From: Clostridia bacterium
GTDB lineage: Bacteria > Bacillota > Clostridia > Oscillospirales > Acutalibacteraceae
Direction of reading: 5' to 3'
Assembly: GCA_017431035.1 (NCBI GenBank)
Contig: JAFRLW010000021.1
Location: 1 to 38,670, forward strand
Length of the DNA stretch: 38,670 nucleotides
The notes under the pieces are model-generated. The model was not told the origin of the DNA and did not search any database. It worked only from the letters and a program-made list of their open reading frames with translations. The position numbers were made by a program, and so were the translations under genes. Shown here piece after piece: positions 27,442-36,193 of this stretch. The stretch's first letter is position 1. Every line of letters begins with the position of its first letter.

Positions 27442-28938
27442 TTATTCAATGGGCTTCATAGTCGGGAAAAGGAGTACGTCACGGATAGAGGGGGAGTCGG
27501 TAAGAAGCATTACAAGGCGGTCAATACCAAATCCGAGACCGCCTGTTGGCGGCATACCGTATTCAAGAGCGGTGATGTAGTCATAATCAACCTCCGACTT
27601 GCAATCGGGGTCGGCGGCACGTTTTGCCGCAACCTGTTTTTCAAAGCGCTCTTTTTGGTCTATCGGGTCGTTAAGTTCCGAGAAAGCATTACCAAACTCG
27701 GTAGCGTTTATAAAGTATTCAAAACGCTCGGTAAAGTTCGGGTCTTCAGGTTTCCTTTTTGCAAGGGGACTGTTCTCAACCGGGTAGTCGTATATAAAGG
27801 TAGGCTGTATAAGTTTTTCTTCAACAAAGGCGTCAAAAAGTTCCGCAAGAACGGTGCCTTTTGTGGCGTCGGGCGCTACTTCAACGTGTTTTTCTTTTGC
27901 TGCTGCCCTTGCGTCCTCATCGGTCTTCCAGGCGTAGTAATCGCAACCCGAATACTTTTTAACCGCTTCAGCCATTGTCAGTCTTTCCCAGTGTCCCATA
28001 TCTATTTCGGTGCCCTGGTAGGTGATTTTTGTGCTGCCGCAAATCTTTTCGGCAAGTGTTTTGTTCAGTTCTTCAACAAGGTCCATCATACCGTGATAAT
28101 CGGTATAAGCCTCATAAAGTTCTATAGTTGTAAACTCGGGGTTGTGCTTGGTGTCCATACCCTCGTTTCTGAATATTCTGCCAACCTCATACACCTTGTT
28201 CATTCCGCCGACAATAAGGCGCTTTAAGTAGAGTTCGGTTTCAATACGCAAATACATATCCATATCAAGAGTGTTGTGGTGGGTCTTAAAAGGTCTGGCG
28301 GAAGCGCCTATCTCGATAGGAACGAGAATAGGTGTATCAACCTCTAAATAACCTTTGTTGTCAAGGAAAGAGCGTATTTCTCTTAGTATTTCAGAACGCT
28401 TGAGAAAAGTATCTCTGACTTCCGGATTTACAATAAGGTCAACGTAACGCTGACGGTATCTTGTGTCGGTGTCCTTTAGTCCGTGGAACTTTTCAGGCAA
28501 CGGCAAAAGGGATTTAGCGAGAAGTTCAATATGATTTGCGTGTATTGAAATCTCTCCCGTTTGAGTTTTGAAAACAAAACCTTTAACGCCTATAACGTCG
28601 CCTATATCCCACTTTTTGAATGCGGCATAGTCTTCTTCACCTACGTCATCACGGCGAACGTATAACTGAATATCTCCCTCGCCGTCACGAAGGCCTACAA
28701 AACTTGCTTTACCCATAATACGACGGCTGATTATTCTGCCGGCAACCGAAACGGTTTTACCCTCAAAAGCCTCATAATCCGCCTTTATATCTTTTGAGTA
28801 GGAGTCAAGGTCGTACTTTGTTTTGACAAAGGGGTCGTTACCCGCCTCGCAAAGCGCCGCAAGTTTATCACGGCGGACCTTGAGTATTTCGCTTAAATCT
28901 TCGTTGTTTATTTGTACGTTCTCATTGTTTTGAGCCAT
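27442..28938 (-). CDS. lysS: Lysyl-tRNA synthetase, class II
   Basis: A 498-residue class II enzyme that charges tRNA-Lys. The N-terminal OB-fold anticodon-binding domain ([23 protein letters not shown]) is followed by the catalytic core: motif 2 in [15 protein letters not shown] and motif 3 in [13 protein letters not shown] close to the end. Length is normal. It follows greA by 59 bases; the greA-lysS pair is found in many Firmicutes. No T-box is visible in the short intervening sequence. GGAG is located upstream of the ATG. Confidence 0.96.
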   Translation of the reverse strand: MAQNNENVQINNEDLSEILKVRRDKLAALCEAGNDPFVKTKYDLDSYSKDIKADYEAFEGKTVSVAGRIISRRIMGKASFVGLRDGEGDIQLYVRRDDVGEEDYAAFKKWDIGDVIGVKGFVFKTQTGEISIHANHIELLAKSLLPLPEKFHGLKDTDTRYRQRYVDLIVNPEVRDTFLKRSEILREIRSFLDNKGYLEVDTPILVPIEIGASARPFKTHHNTLDMDMYLRIETELYLKRLIVGGMNKVYEVGRIFRNEGMDTKHNPEFTTIELYEAYTDYHGMMDLVEELNKTLAEKICGSTKITYQGTEIDMGHWERLTMAEAVKKYSGCDYYAWKTDEDARAAAKEKHVEVAPDATKGTVLAELFDAFVEEKLIQPTFIYDYPVENSPLAKRKPEDPNFTERFEYFINATEFGNAFSELNDPIDQKERFEKQVAAKRAADPDCKSEVDYDYITALEYGMPPTGGLGFGIDRLVMLLTDSPSIRDVLLFPTMKPIE

Positions 28939-28963
28939 TTTTTACTCCTTCTTAACATAGCAA

Positions 28964-28987
28964 TAGGGCAGATAGTATCCTGCCCTA
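28964..28987 (-). terminator. Weak stem-loop between greA and lysS
   Basis: TAGGGCAG and CTGCCCTA form an 8-bp stem with an eight-base loop in the 59-base gap. Without a T tract it is more likely a processing or attenuating element than a full terminator. Confidence 0.4.
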
Positions 28988-28997
28988 AAGTAAACTT

Positions 28998-29471
28998 TTA
29001 CTTTGAAATGCCGAGTATTTTGAGTTTTACCTCTCCGCTTGGTGTTTCAACCAAAACCTCATCTCCGACCTTTTTGCCGATAAGGGCTTTGCCCACCGGT
29101 GACTCATCGGAAATCTTGTTGTTGAGCGGATCTGCCTCGGTAGAGCCGACTATTTTATATTCGCATTCTTCATCAAAATCGGTATCAAAAACTTTAACTT
29201 TAACACCAACTCTGACCTTTTTTGCGGCACCCTTTATATCGGGAATAATCTCAACGTTTTTGAGCATTATTTCAAGGTCGTTTATACGAGCTTCCATTTT
29301 TGCCTGCTCGTTTTTAGCCTCGTCATATTCGCTGTTTTCGGAGAGGTCTCCGTATCCGCGCGCGATTTTGATCTTTTCTGCTATCTCGGCGCGTCCGACA
29401 GTCTTTAACTGCTCAAGTTCTTCCTGTAACTTTTTAAGACCGTCATTTGTAACTTTAATAACTTTTGCCAA
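28998..29471 (-). CDS. greA: Transcription elongation factor GreA
   Basis: A 158-residue GreA, which rescues backtracked RNA polymerase by stimulating transcript cleavage. The N-terminal coiled coil holds the tip [13 protein letters not shown], and the C-terminal FKBP-like domain has [21 protein letters not shown]. The start is the TTG at 29471, eight bases after AAAGGTGG; the in-frame GTG at 29483 lies inside that SD. The gene begins 15 bases after the transglutaminase-dockerin gene, so that surface protein appears to share its transcript with greA and lysS. Confidence 0.94.
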   Translation of the reverse strand: MAKVIKVTNDGLKKLQEELEQLKTVGRAEIAEKIKIARGYGDLSENSEYDEAKNEQAKMEARINDLEIMLKNVEIIPDIKGAAKKVRVGVKVKVFDTDFDEECEYKIVGSTEADPLNNKISDESPVGKALIGKKVGDEVLVETPSGEVKLKILGISK

Positions 29472-29486
29472 GAGAAAAACCACCTT

Positions 29487-31172
29487 TTAATTAGTTTTGT
29501 TTATTATTTTTTGAGATAAAACTTCGGCATCCGTGGAATTAACTACCTTGCTTTTATCTATATCAGCCATAACTTTTTCTATAAAGTCAAGCGAATTTGA
29601 TTTTGAACCGGTGACTATTTTAACACAGTCAGCCATATCTATAACCCCGTCCATATTAACGTCTCCATAGTAAAAGTCGGGGATAAGGTCAATCGCCAAA
29701 TCGGTAAAAACGTCAAACATATCGGCGTCGTATTTATAATAGATATAACCCGAACCGTACCTGTAGTAGTAAAAATCGGTCATTTCGCCCGTTTTCGGGT
29801 GAGTAAAAAACAGTTCGGTGTGTATATTATCAGGGTTTGAATCGTTGTCGTCGTTTGTAACGTCCATATGATAGGCAATACCGTTTCTTATAACTGTGTT
29901 CCACATATGACCGCCACGGTTTCTGTTGTCTTGATACAAATCGCCCATAACTATAAGACAGTCGGTTTTTGTTTCAAACTCGGTATGGTCGCATAGATAT
30001 TTCAGGGCTTTTGCATATCCTTCACAAACGGTGTTGGTAGAGGGGTCGCCGTCAAAGACATAAATCATCTGCCAAGGGTTGCCGTATTTTCCGGGATTAG
30101 TCGCCGACTCGGTATCATAGGTGACAAGATTACAAATAGTATCGTGATAATACTTTATTTTCCCGATATCGTCAAGCCCCATATTACCGGCCTCTTCAAT
30201 AATACCGTTTGCAGTGCTTTCCGCCGCACGCATTTTTGATATAGCTTCAGCCGAAACATTTTGAACATAAATATCATTCGAAATTTCTTCCAATACTTGT
30301 GTCAAGGGATTTTCGGTATCTAAAAACTCATCGCTGACGGCAAAGGTTACGCAGTAGTATATTCCCGTTATATTAGCTGTCGTAAGTCCATATTCAAGGC
30401 TAAAATAAACGATAGAAGACATTCCGCCTGTTTTATTTCCGTATTCGTCCGTATGGGTCGTTTTATCAAACCAGAATAGCTCATTTGCCATTTCGCATAA
30501 CAGTTTTGAAAGGATAAGGCTTGTGTCTGAGCCGCTTCCGCCCTCGTGAGAGGCCATGGCGGCGTCAAGCAGATCAAAACCTATGGCATTCATTTTACTC
30601 CAGTCAATAGCGTTGTATAGGGTTACTTCTAACTCATCTCTAGACAACCCCGCAACATCACGTTCGGTCAGTTCTTTGCCCTCAAGATAATGAGTCTGGA
30701 AAGAGAGAGTTGCCATCTCCTCTTCTGTAAAACCGGATGCAATATTTATAAAATCGGTTACGGCATAAGTACAATTGCCGTTATATACATCCTCTATAAC
30801 CGGCACCGCCGCATTGTATATCATATCGGCAAAGCCGGCAAGCGGTTTATGATACTCGGCGTCGGGCCCTATATCATAACTTGTCTCGCCGGTCGCATTG
30901 TCCGCCATAAGAGGATCAACAGAGGTAACGGTCTTTTTTATGCTTGAAGAAGCGGTGAAAGGTCTTTCTTCGTTCTTATTGACGCTTTTTGCGGCGGCAG
31001 GCGACGGGGTGCATACAACCGTTTGTGTTTCTTTTCTTTCGGGAACGGTTGTTTCCTTCACGTTACTTTTTGTAGAAAAAGAAACGCTGTTTTTAACGGG
31101 TGACAGGCAAAAAAGAACCGTAGTAACTACCGCCATTACAATGCATAATATTCTTTTAGTTGTTTTTTTCAT
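29487..31172 (-). CDS. Exported transglutaminase-like protein with dockerin
   Basis: A 561-residue protein. Residues 1-25 form a signal peptide or anchor, followed by a low-complexity Ser/Thr/Lys linker. A helical region of about 250 residues (about 100-330) has no family I recognise. The transglutaminase-like core has Cys383 in TVCEGYAKAL, His422 in GGHMWNTV and Asp437 in HMDVTND, a complete Cys-His-Asp triad. Residues 503-561 form a dockerin with one clear calcium loop (GDVNMDGVIDMAD) and one less regular (DIDKSKVVNSTD). It could cut or crosslink surface peptides in a cohesin-bound complex; this is inference. The start at 31172 has GAGGTG upstream. Confidence 0.82.
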   Translation of the reverse strand: MKKTTKRILCIVMAVVTTVLFCLSPVKNSVSFSTKSNVKETTVPERKETQTVVCTPSPAAAKSVNKNEERPFTASSSIKKTVTSVDPLMADNATGETSYDIGPDAEYHKPLAGFADMIYNAAVPVIEDVYNGNCTYAVTDFINIASGFTEEEMATLSFQTHYLEGKELTERDVAGLSRDELEVTLYNAIDWSKMNAIGFDLLDAAMASHEGGSGSDTSLILSKLLCEMANELFWFDKTTHTDEYGNKTGGMSSIVYFSLEYGLTTANITGIYYCVTFAVSDEFLDTENPLTQVLEEISNDIYVQNVSAEAISKMRAAESTANGIIEEAGNMGLDDIGKIKYYHDTICNLVTYDTESATNPGKYGNPWQMIYVFDGDPSTNTVCEGYAKALKYLCDHTEFETKTDCLIVMGDLYQDNRNRGGHMWNTVIRNGIAYHMDVTNDDNDSNPDNIHTELFFTHPKTGEMTDFYYYRYGSGYIYYKYDADMFDVFTDLAIDLIPDFYYGDVNMDGVIDMADCVKIVTGSKSNSLDFIEKVMADIDKSKVVNSTDAEVLSQKIINKTN

Positions 31173-31197
31173 ACCTATCACCTCTTTAATAGAAAAT

Positions 31198-31226
31198 ATT
31201 ATACTACAAGAGTTAAATAATATCAA
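31198..31226 (-). promoter_or_regulatory. Promoter of the transglutaminase-dockerin/greA/lysS run
   Basis: On the minus strand TTGATA (31221-31226), 17 bases, TATAAT (31198-31203), about 30 bases from the ATG. Confidence 0.85.
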
Positions 31227-31242
31227 CAAGATTTTTAATTTC

Positions 31243-31272
31243 TTGACAACCCGAGCATTTTCAATATATACT
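31243..31272 (+). promoter_or_regulatory. Promoter of the glycosyltransferase operon
   Basis: TTGACA (31243-31248), 18 bases, TATACT (31267-31272). It diverges from the transglutaminase promoter, with -35 boxes only 16 bases apart. Confidence 0.8.
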
Positions 31273-31316
31273 ATGAGTTGTAAAAATAAAAAGTAATTCG
31301 TGAGGTGAGAGAAAAC

Positions 31317-32693
31317 TTGAGTCTGCTTCTTAAATTCAAAAAGACAATAATGCTTTTTGTAAAAGTGTTGATAGTTTTGTCGGTCACCGCCGGATTTATC
31401 GAAATATGGACTTCAAATTACGTTGAATCTATATTCAGCAACAAGGGTAACTATGTTGTTATACTCTCATACGTTTTGCTTTTCATAGTTTTTTCTTCTC
31501 TTTACGGAGCCTTTAAGATAGGCATTTACCGCATACACGAGATAATATACAGTTTTTCTCTGGCGGTTTTGTTTACCAATATCATTATGTATCTTGAACT
31601 ATCCCTTATTGCAAGAGAGATTGTTTCGCCGTTTCCTATGATTTACGGCACGTTTTATCAGGTGGTGGTGGTTGCCGTTTGTTCATATTGCGCAAATGTT
31701 ATCTACTTCAAAATCCACCCTGCAAGAAGAGTTTTGTCTATATTCAACCGCAAAACAGCAGGTTTTGATTTGGTGCTTAAAATGAGCCATATCGCCGAGC
31801 GCTTTGTTATAGAAGCGGGCGTAAATGTTGACGATACCGGTATGGAAGAGATTAAACACCTCATAGATAAGTACGAGGCGGTTGTAATTTGCGGTATTGA
31901 TAAAAATCTTCAAAAGGAAATTATTTCCTATTGTTATACAAAAAGCAAAAGAAGTTATCTTTTGCCCGATATTACCGACATTATAATCAACAACAGTTAT
32001 AACGTTCAAATGGGTGATACACCTGTGCTTATGAGTAGAAACAGGGGAATGACCGTTGAGCAAATGGCGACCAAAAGACTTTTTGATATTATCTTTTCAC
32101 TGCTCTTTATAATAATCACTTTGCCGTTTAGTATCGCCTGCGCTATTGCCATAAAACTTGATGACGGCGGCCCCGTTTTCTATAAGCAAAACCGTGTCAC
32201 CAAAGACGGAAAAATCTTTAATATCATAAAGTTCCGCTCTATGATAGTTGAGGCGGAGGCAAAGGGTGCGCAAAAGGCGGTCAATGATGATGACCGTATC
32301 ACCAAAGTAGGCAAAGTCATACGTGCTTGCAGACTTGATGAATTGCCGCAACTGCTTAATATCCTAAAGGGAGATATGACCTTTGTCGGTCCTCGCCCTG
32401 AGAGAATAGAAAACGTTTATGAGTATTCAAATATTTATCCTGAGTTTGAACTCAGACATAAGGTAAAAGCCGGACTGACCGGTTTTGCTCAGATATACGG
32501 CAAGTACAACACCTCTCCTGAGGACAAGTTGCATATGGACCTTATTTATATTGAAACCTATTCAACCCTCCTCGATTTGAAACTGATAGTACTTACCTTT
32601 AAGATACTCTTTATGAAAGAGAGTACAGAAGGCTTTAGCGAAAAAGCAAATGAAAAAACAACAGATAAAGAGGGAACGGATAATGAGTTTTGA
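31317..32693 (+). CDS. Polyprenyl-phosphate sugar-1-phosphate transferase (priming glycosyltransferase)
   Basis: A 458-residue membrane enzyme. The N-terminal half has four hydrophobic segments and a nucleotide-fold-like domain (IDKYEAVVICGIDKN). The C-terminal half is the bacterial sugar transferase domain: KRLFDIIFSLLFI, GPVFYKQNRV, IIKFRSM, DELPQLLNILKGDMTFVGPRPE and VKAGLTGFAQI. Such enzymes start polysaccharide or glycoprotein glycan synthesis by transferring a sugar phosphate to undecaprenyl phosphate. No cluster of glycan genes is present beyond the nucleotidyltransferase. The start is TTG at 31317, seven to eight bases after GAGGTGAG; a GTG at 31305 overlaps that SD. The 3' end overlaps the next gene by 11 bases. 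Confidence 0.9.
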   Translation: MSLLLKFKKTIMLFVKVLIVLSVTAGFIEIWTSNYVESIFSNKGNYVVILSYVLLFIVFSSLYGAFKIGIYRIHEIIYSFSLAVLFTNIIMYLELSLIAREIVSPFPMIYGTFYQVVVVAVCSYCANVIYFKIHPARRVLSIFNRKTAGFDLVLKMSHIAERFVIEAGVNVDDTGMEEIKHLIDKYEAVVICGIDKNLQKEIISYCYTKSKRSYLLPDITDIIINNSYNVQMGDTPVLMSRNRGMTVEQMATKRLFDIIFSLLFIIITLPFSIACAIAIKLDDGGPVFYKQNRVTKDGKIFNIIKFRSMIVEAEAKGAQKAVNDDDRITKVGKVIRACRLDELPQLLNILKGDMTFVGPRPERIENVYEYSNIYPEFELRHKVKAGLTGFAQIYGKYNTSPEDKLHMDLIYIETYSTLLDLKLIVLTFKILFMKESTEGFSEKANEKTTDKEGTDNEF

Positions 32694-33561
32694 TGCAACG
32701 CTCGTTGTAATGGCGGCAGGAATGGGCAGTAGATTTGGCGGACTAAAACAACTTGAACCTATGGGACCTCGTGGCGAAGTTTTGCTTGATTTTACTGTTT
32801 ATGACGCCAAAGAGGCAGGTTTTAACAAGGTTGTATTTGTTATAAAACACGAGATAGAAAAGCCGTTTCGTGAACTTGTAGGCAGCAGAATTGAAAAAAT
32901 GATAGAGGTTGATTATGCCTTCCAGGAAACCGATATTTTGCCCGGTTCTTTTACCTGTCCCTCTACCCGTATTAAACCTTGGGGAACGGGTCACGCAGTT
33001 TATTGCGCAAAGGACAAAGTGAACACTCCTTTTGCCGTTGTAAATGCTGATGACTACTACGGCAAAGACGCCTTTGTTAAAATGTATAATTTCCTATCGG
33101 ATAATAGTGAAGATTATTGTATGGTGGGCTTCCGCCTGGCTAATACTCTAACCGAAAACGGAACCGTATCACGTGGCGTTTGCGAAATAGAAAACGGATA
33201 TTTGAAATCTGTCACCGAGCGCACCGAGATTAAAGACTGCGCTTATAAAGACGAGAACGGCAACTTTATAAAAATGCCTGAAAATACTATAGTTTCAATG
33301 AATATGTGGGGCTTTACCGCTGACTTTTTCTCTTTTGCCGAAAAGGGACTTGTAAAGTTTTTGGAAAAGAATATCAACGAGCCTAAAGCAGAATATTACC
33401 TGCCGAGCATAGTTTCCTCCCTTATAGAAAAAGGACAAAAAAAGGTCAGGGTTTTAAGCAGCGAGGATAAATGGTACGGCGTAACCTATAAAGAGGATAA
33501 AGAGTTAGTTGTAAAGGCTATGAAACAAAAGGTTGAAAACGGCGAATATAAAGATTTTTGA
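32683..33561 (+). CDS. Sugar-phosphate nucleotidyltransferase family protein
   Basis: A 292-residue nucleotidyltransferase-fold protein with the N-terminal signature MAAGMGSRFGGLKQLEPMG, where the first Lys should bind the sugar phosphate, and VVNADDYYG as the metal-binding region. It probably makes an NDP-sugar for the adjacent priming transferase; which sugar is unknown. The ATG at 32683 lies within the end of the transferase gene, with AGAGGGA upstream, so the two are coupled. A strong terminator ends the operon. Confidence 0.83.
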   Translation: MSFDATLVVMAAGMGSRFGGLKQLEPMGPRGEVLLDFTVYDAKEAGFNKVVFVIKHEIEKPFRELVGSRIEKMIEVDYAFQETDILPGSFTCPSTRIKPWGTGHAVYCAKDKVNTPFAVVNADDYYGKDAFVKMYNFLSDNSEDYCMVGFRLANTLTENGTVSRGVCEIENGYLKSVTERTEIKDCAYKDENGNFIKMPENTIVSMNMWGFTADFFSFAEKGLVKFLEKNINEPKAEYYLPSIVSSLIEKGQKKVRVLSSEDKWYGVTYKEDKELVVKAMKQKVENGEYKDF

Positions 33562-33578
33562 TTAGATAATAGCCAATA

Positions 33579-33612
33579 AGGCGTGGTCTTTTGACCACGC
33601 CTCATTTTTTTT
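33579..33612 (+). terminator. Terminator after the nucleotidyltransferase gene
   Basis: AGGCGTGGTC and GACCACGCCT form a 10-bp stem with a TTTT loop, followed by eight Ts at 33605-33612. Confidence 0.93.
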
Positions 33613-33660
33613 GAGTTTAGTGCATATAATCTACCATATAGAAAGAAAGGTAGATTAAAA

Positions 33661-34578
33661 ATGAAAGACTTTTACCCCGAAGGAACACTCGCAAACACCC
33701 CAGAAAACAAAGCAATAATCTATTCTAGCGAAAAACTCAAAAACTTTGTCGGCACCGATAAAATACTTGAAAGCAGGGTTACGCTTTGCGACACCGCTCA
33801 TAATCTCATAGTCGATTTGGGGGATATGAGGGGTGTAATACCGAGAGCAGAGGGCGCAATGGGTATTATAGAGGGTACAACCCGTGATATCGCCCTTATA
33901 TCAAGGGTGGGCAAATACGTCAGTTTTACCGTCACCGATATAAAAACCGAAAAGGGCGGCAAACCATACGCCTTGCTTTCAAGAAGAAAAGCGGCGGAAC
34001 TTTGTATAAAAAACTATTTGTCACACCTTGTGCCCGGTGATGTTATAAAGGCAAAAATCACCCATCTTGAAACCTTTGGTGCTTTTTGCGATATCGGGTG
34101 CGGAGTGGCGGCGCTGCTGCCCATAGATTCTATTTCCGTTTCAAGAATATCTCACCCGAGGGATCGCTTTTGTGTCGGGGACGAGATTTTTTGCGCTGTA
34201 AAACAGGTTGAAAACGGAAAGATAACCCTGACCCTTAAAGAACTGCTCGGCACGTGGGAAGAAAACGCTGATATGTTCAGCCCCGGTCAAACGGTCACCG
34301 GCGTTATCAGAAGTATTGAGGAATACGGCATTTTCGTTGAACTGTCTCCAAATCTCGCCGGCCTTGCGGAGCCGAGATTTGACGTATCAATAGGCGAAAA
34401 GGCAAGTGTTTACATAAAAAGTATAAATCCCGATAAAATGAAAATAAAACTTGTCATAATAGACACCTTTATAAGCGATGATAAAATGCCCATTAAATAT
34501 TTTAACAAGGGAAATTGCTTAAAAGAGTTTTGTTATTCCCCTCCACACGCCGTAAAACAAATAAAAACTTTGTTCTAA
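33661..34578 (+). CDS. S1 RNA-binding domain protein
   Basis: A 305-residue protein with three S1-type OB modules, at about residues 30-110, 120-195 and 205-265. The second (PGDVIKAKITHLETFGAFCDIG) and third (PGQTVTGVIRSIEEYGIFVELS) are clear; the first is diverged. A 35-residue C-terminal tail has no recognised domain. It resembles the short RpsA-like proteins of low-GC Gram-positives, which bind RNA and may contact the ribosome. The function in translation is inferred. AAAGG lies 10 bases before the ATG. A TATAAT at 33625-33630 could be its -10, but I see no good -35. Confidence 0.8.
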   Translation: MKDFYPEGTLANTPENKAIIYSSEKLKNFVGTDKILESRVTLCDTAHNLIVDLGDMRGVIPRAEGAMGIIEGTTRDIALISRVGKYVSFTVTDIKTEKGGKPYALLSRRKAAELCIKNYLSHLVPGDVIKAKITHLETFGAFCDIGCGVAALLPIDSISVSRISHPRDRFCVGDEIFCAVKQVENGKITLTLKELLGTWEENADMFSPGQTVTGVIRSIEEYGIFVELSPNLAGLAEPRFDVSIGEKASVYIKSINPDKMKIKLVIIDTFISDDKMPIKYFNKGNCLKEFCYSPPHAVKQIKTLF

Positions 34579-34581
34579 AGA

Positions 34582-34610
34582 TTGATTTTATATAAAAGCC
34601 GAGATATAAT
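34582..34610 (+). promoter_or_regulatory. Promoter of the mrp-trmB pair
   Basis: TTGATT (34582-34587), 17 bases, TATAAT (34605-34610). The predicted start near 34617 leaves a leader of only about 11 bases before ATG 34628, barely room for the SD. Confidence 0.8.
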
Positions 34611-34627
34611 ATCATCGGGTGATATAT

Positions 34628-35443
34628 ATGTCAGAATGTAATGGAAATTGTTCTTCTTGCAGTCAAAACTGTCAAAGCAAAGAACAAAATCTAAAAGAAA
34701 ACGCAAACATAAACAGCAACATTAAAAACGTAATCGCCGTTATAAGCGGCAAGGGAGGCGTAGGCAAAAGCACCGTTTCCTCTCTGGTGGCTTCGGCGCT
34801 TAATAAAAAAGGTTACTCTGTCGGTATTCTCGACGCCGATATAACAGGACCCTCAATACCTAAATCATTTGGTATAAAGGCAAGGGCTATGCAAACCGAA
34901 CTCGGCATAATGCCTGCTGTTACCGATAGCGGTATAAAGATTATGTCGGTTAATATGATGCTTCAAAATGCTGATGATCCGGTCATTTGGCGAGGACCGG
35001 TTATCGCCGGTGCGGTAAAACAGTTTTGGACCGACGTCTGCTGGGGCGACCTTGATTATCTTATTATCGACTGTCCTCCGGGTACGGGCGACGTTCCGCT
35101 GACTGTTTTTCAGTCTATCCCCGTTGACAGCGCAATAATTGTTACCTCCCCGCAGGACCTTGTTTCCCTTATAGTAAAAAAGGCGTACAATATGGCAAAA
35201 CTTATGAATATAAAGGTTCTCGGCATTGTTGAGAATATGAGTTATTTCGTTTGTCCTGACTGTGGCAAACGCCACCGTATTTTCGGCGGCGGAAGTGAGA
35301 GTATTGCCGATGAACTCGGTATTCCTCTGCTTTGCTCTTTGCCTATTGACCCGTCGTTTACCGCTATGGTTGACAGCGGAATGGTATATCGCTATGACTC
35401 GCCCGATATGGAAAAGGTCGTTTCGGCGCTTGAGGGCAAATAA
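34628..35443 (+). CDS. Mrp/NBP35 family P-loop ATPase (iron-sulfur carrier)
   Basis: A 271-residue cytoplasmic ATPase. The N-terminus has a CNGNCSSCSQNC cluster (Cys 4, 8, 11, 15) as in NBP35-type proteins. The deviant Walker A is GKGGVGKS at residues 41-48, with the conserved GPSIPK, VIWRGP and DCPPGTGD blocks, and a later VCPDCGKRH that supplies the bridging-cluster Cys pair. The family assembles or carries [4Fe-4S] clusters as a dimer. The ATG at 34628 is preferred over a GTG nine bases upstream because GGGTGAT precedes it. TrmB begins three bases after its stop. Confidence 0.92.
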   Translation: MSECNGNCSSCSQNCQSKEQNLKENANINSNIKNVIAVISGKGGVGKSTVSSLVASALNKKGYSVGILDADITGPSIPKSFGIKARAMQTELGIMPAVTDSGIKIMSVNMMLQNADDPVIWRGPVIAGAVKQFWTDVCWGDLDYLIIDCPPGTGDVPLTVFQSIPVDSAIIVTSPQDLVSLIVKKAYNMAKLMNIKVLGIVENMSYFVCPDCGKRHRIFGGGSESIADELGIPLLCSLPIDPSFTAMVDSGMVYRYDSPDMEKVVSALEGK

Positions 35444-35446
35444 AGT

Positions 35447-36121
35447 ATGCGAGTAAGGAAGAAAAAGCATTTAGACGAGCGCCTTTTGTCAGTCGGCGAT
35501 ATAATGATAAACGCCGAAAATCCCGAGCGTAATTATCTTATTGCCAACGAGAATAAAGACTATATCGACCTTAAAAAGATTTTCAGGGTAGATAACCCTT
35601 TATATCTTGAAATCGGTTGCGGAAAAGGCAGGTTTTGCATTGAGTATGCAAAGCGGAATAGGGATATAAATATCCTCGCAGTTGAGGTAGAACCTAATGT
35701 TATAGTATCCGCTTGTGAAAATGCAAAATCGGAAAACTTAGATAACCTGTTTTTTCTGAGAACTTCGGCGGAGTTTTTGCCGAGATTTTTAAGAGATAAT
35801 TCGGTCTCCCGCATTTTTCTCAATTTCTCTTGTCCCTATCCTAAAAAGCGCTATGCTTCACACAGACTGACCTCCGAAAAGTTTTTGAAGATTTATAAAA
35901 ATCTTCTTAAAAGCGGCGGCGAAATCCACCAAAAAACCGATAACAAAGCCTTTTTTGAGTATTCTATAGAGAGTTTCAGTCAAAACGGTTTTTTGCTTAA
36001 AGATATTTCTCTTGATTTACATAACAGCGATTTTGAGGGCAATATCGTCACCGAATATGAAAAGCGTTTTACCGATGAGGGATTGCCTATTATGAGACTT
36101 GTAGCGGTTAATAAAAAATAA
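35447..36121 (+). CDS. trmB: tRNA (guanine-N7-)-methyltransferase
   Basis: A 224-residue SAM-dependent enzyme that makes m7G46 in the tRNA variable loop. The SAM site is EIGCGKG (55-61), with a KTDN and ...TEYEKRF end as in B. subtilis TrmB. The block that in B. subtilis reads NFSDPWPKKRH is here NFSCPYPKKRY, with Cys129 replacing the Asp considered catalytic. Overall similarity and length are otherwise good. It is read with mrp. The SD is poor: GAGGGC lies nine bases before the ATG, at the end of mrp. Confidence 0.9.
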   Translation: MRVRKKKHLDERLLSVGDIMINAENPERNYLIANENKDYIDLKKIFRVDNPLYLEIGCGKGRFCIEYAKRNRDINILAVEVEPNVIVSACENAKSENLDNLFFLRTSAEFLPRFLRDNSVSRIFLNFSCPYPKKRYASHRLTSEKFLKIYKNLLKSGGEIHQKTDNKAFFEYSIESFSQNGFLLKDISLDLHNSDFEGNIVTEYEKRFTDEGLPIMRLVAVNKK

Positions 36122-36160
36122 AAAACAGACGGTGTATTGTCGTTTTACACCGTCTGTTTT
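36122..36160. terminator. Bidirectional terminator between trmB and the M23 gene
   Basis: AAAACAGACGGTGTA and TACACCGTCTGTTTT form a 15-bp stem between converging genes. Confidence 0.9.
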
Positions 36161-36193
36161 ATTGCCCCTAAACGTTTTTACGGAGGGCAGGAT

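Noticed and set aside
27655-28227. A 190-codon open frame on the + strand
   Set aside because: Antisense to lysS class II motifs; no SD or recognisable protein.
28912-29490. A 192-codon open frame on the + strand
   Set aside because: Lies antisense to greA, which is unmistakable on the other strand.
33628-33656. Hairpin (AATCTACC/GGTAGATT) overlapping the SD of the S1-domain gene, possible autoregulatory element
   Set aside because: The left arm overlaps the likely -10 (TATAAT 33625-33630), so it would not be in the transcript. It may be chance or an operator.
34865-35470. A 201-codon open frame on the minus strand
   Set aside because: Antisense to the Mrp ATPase, whose Walker motifs fix the true frame.
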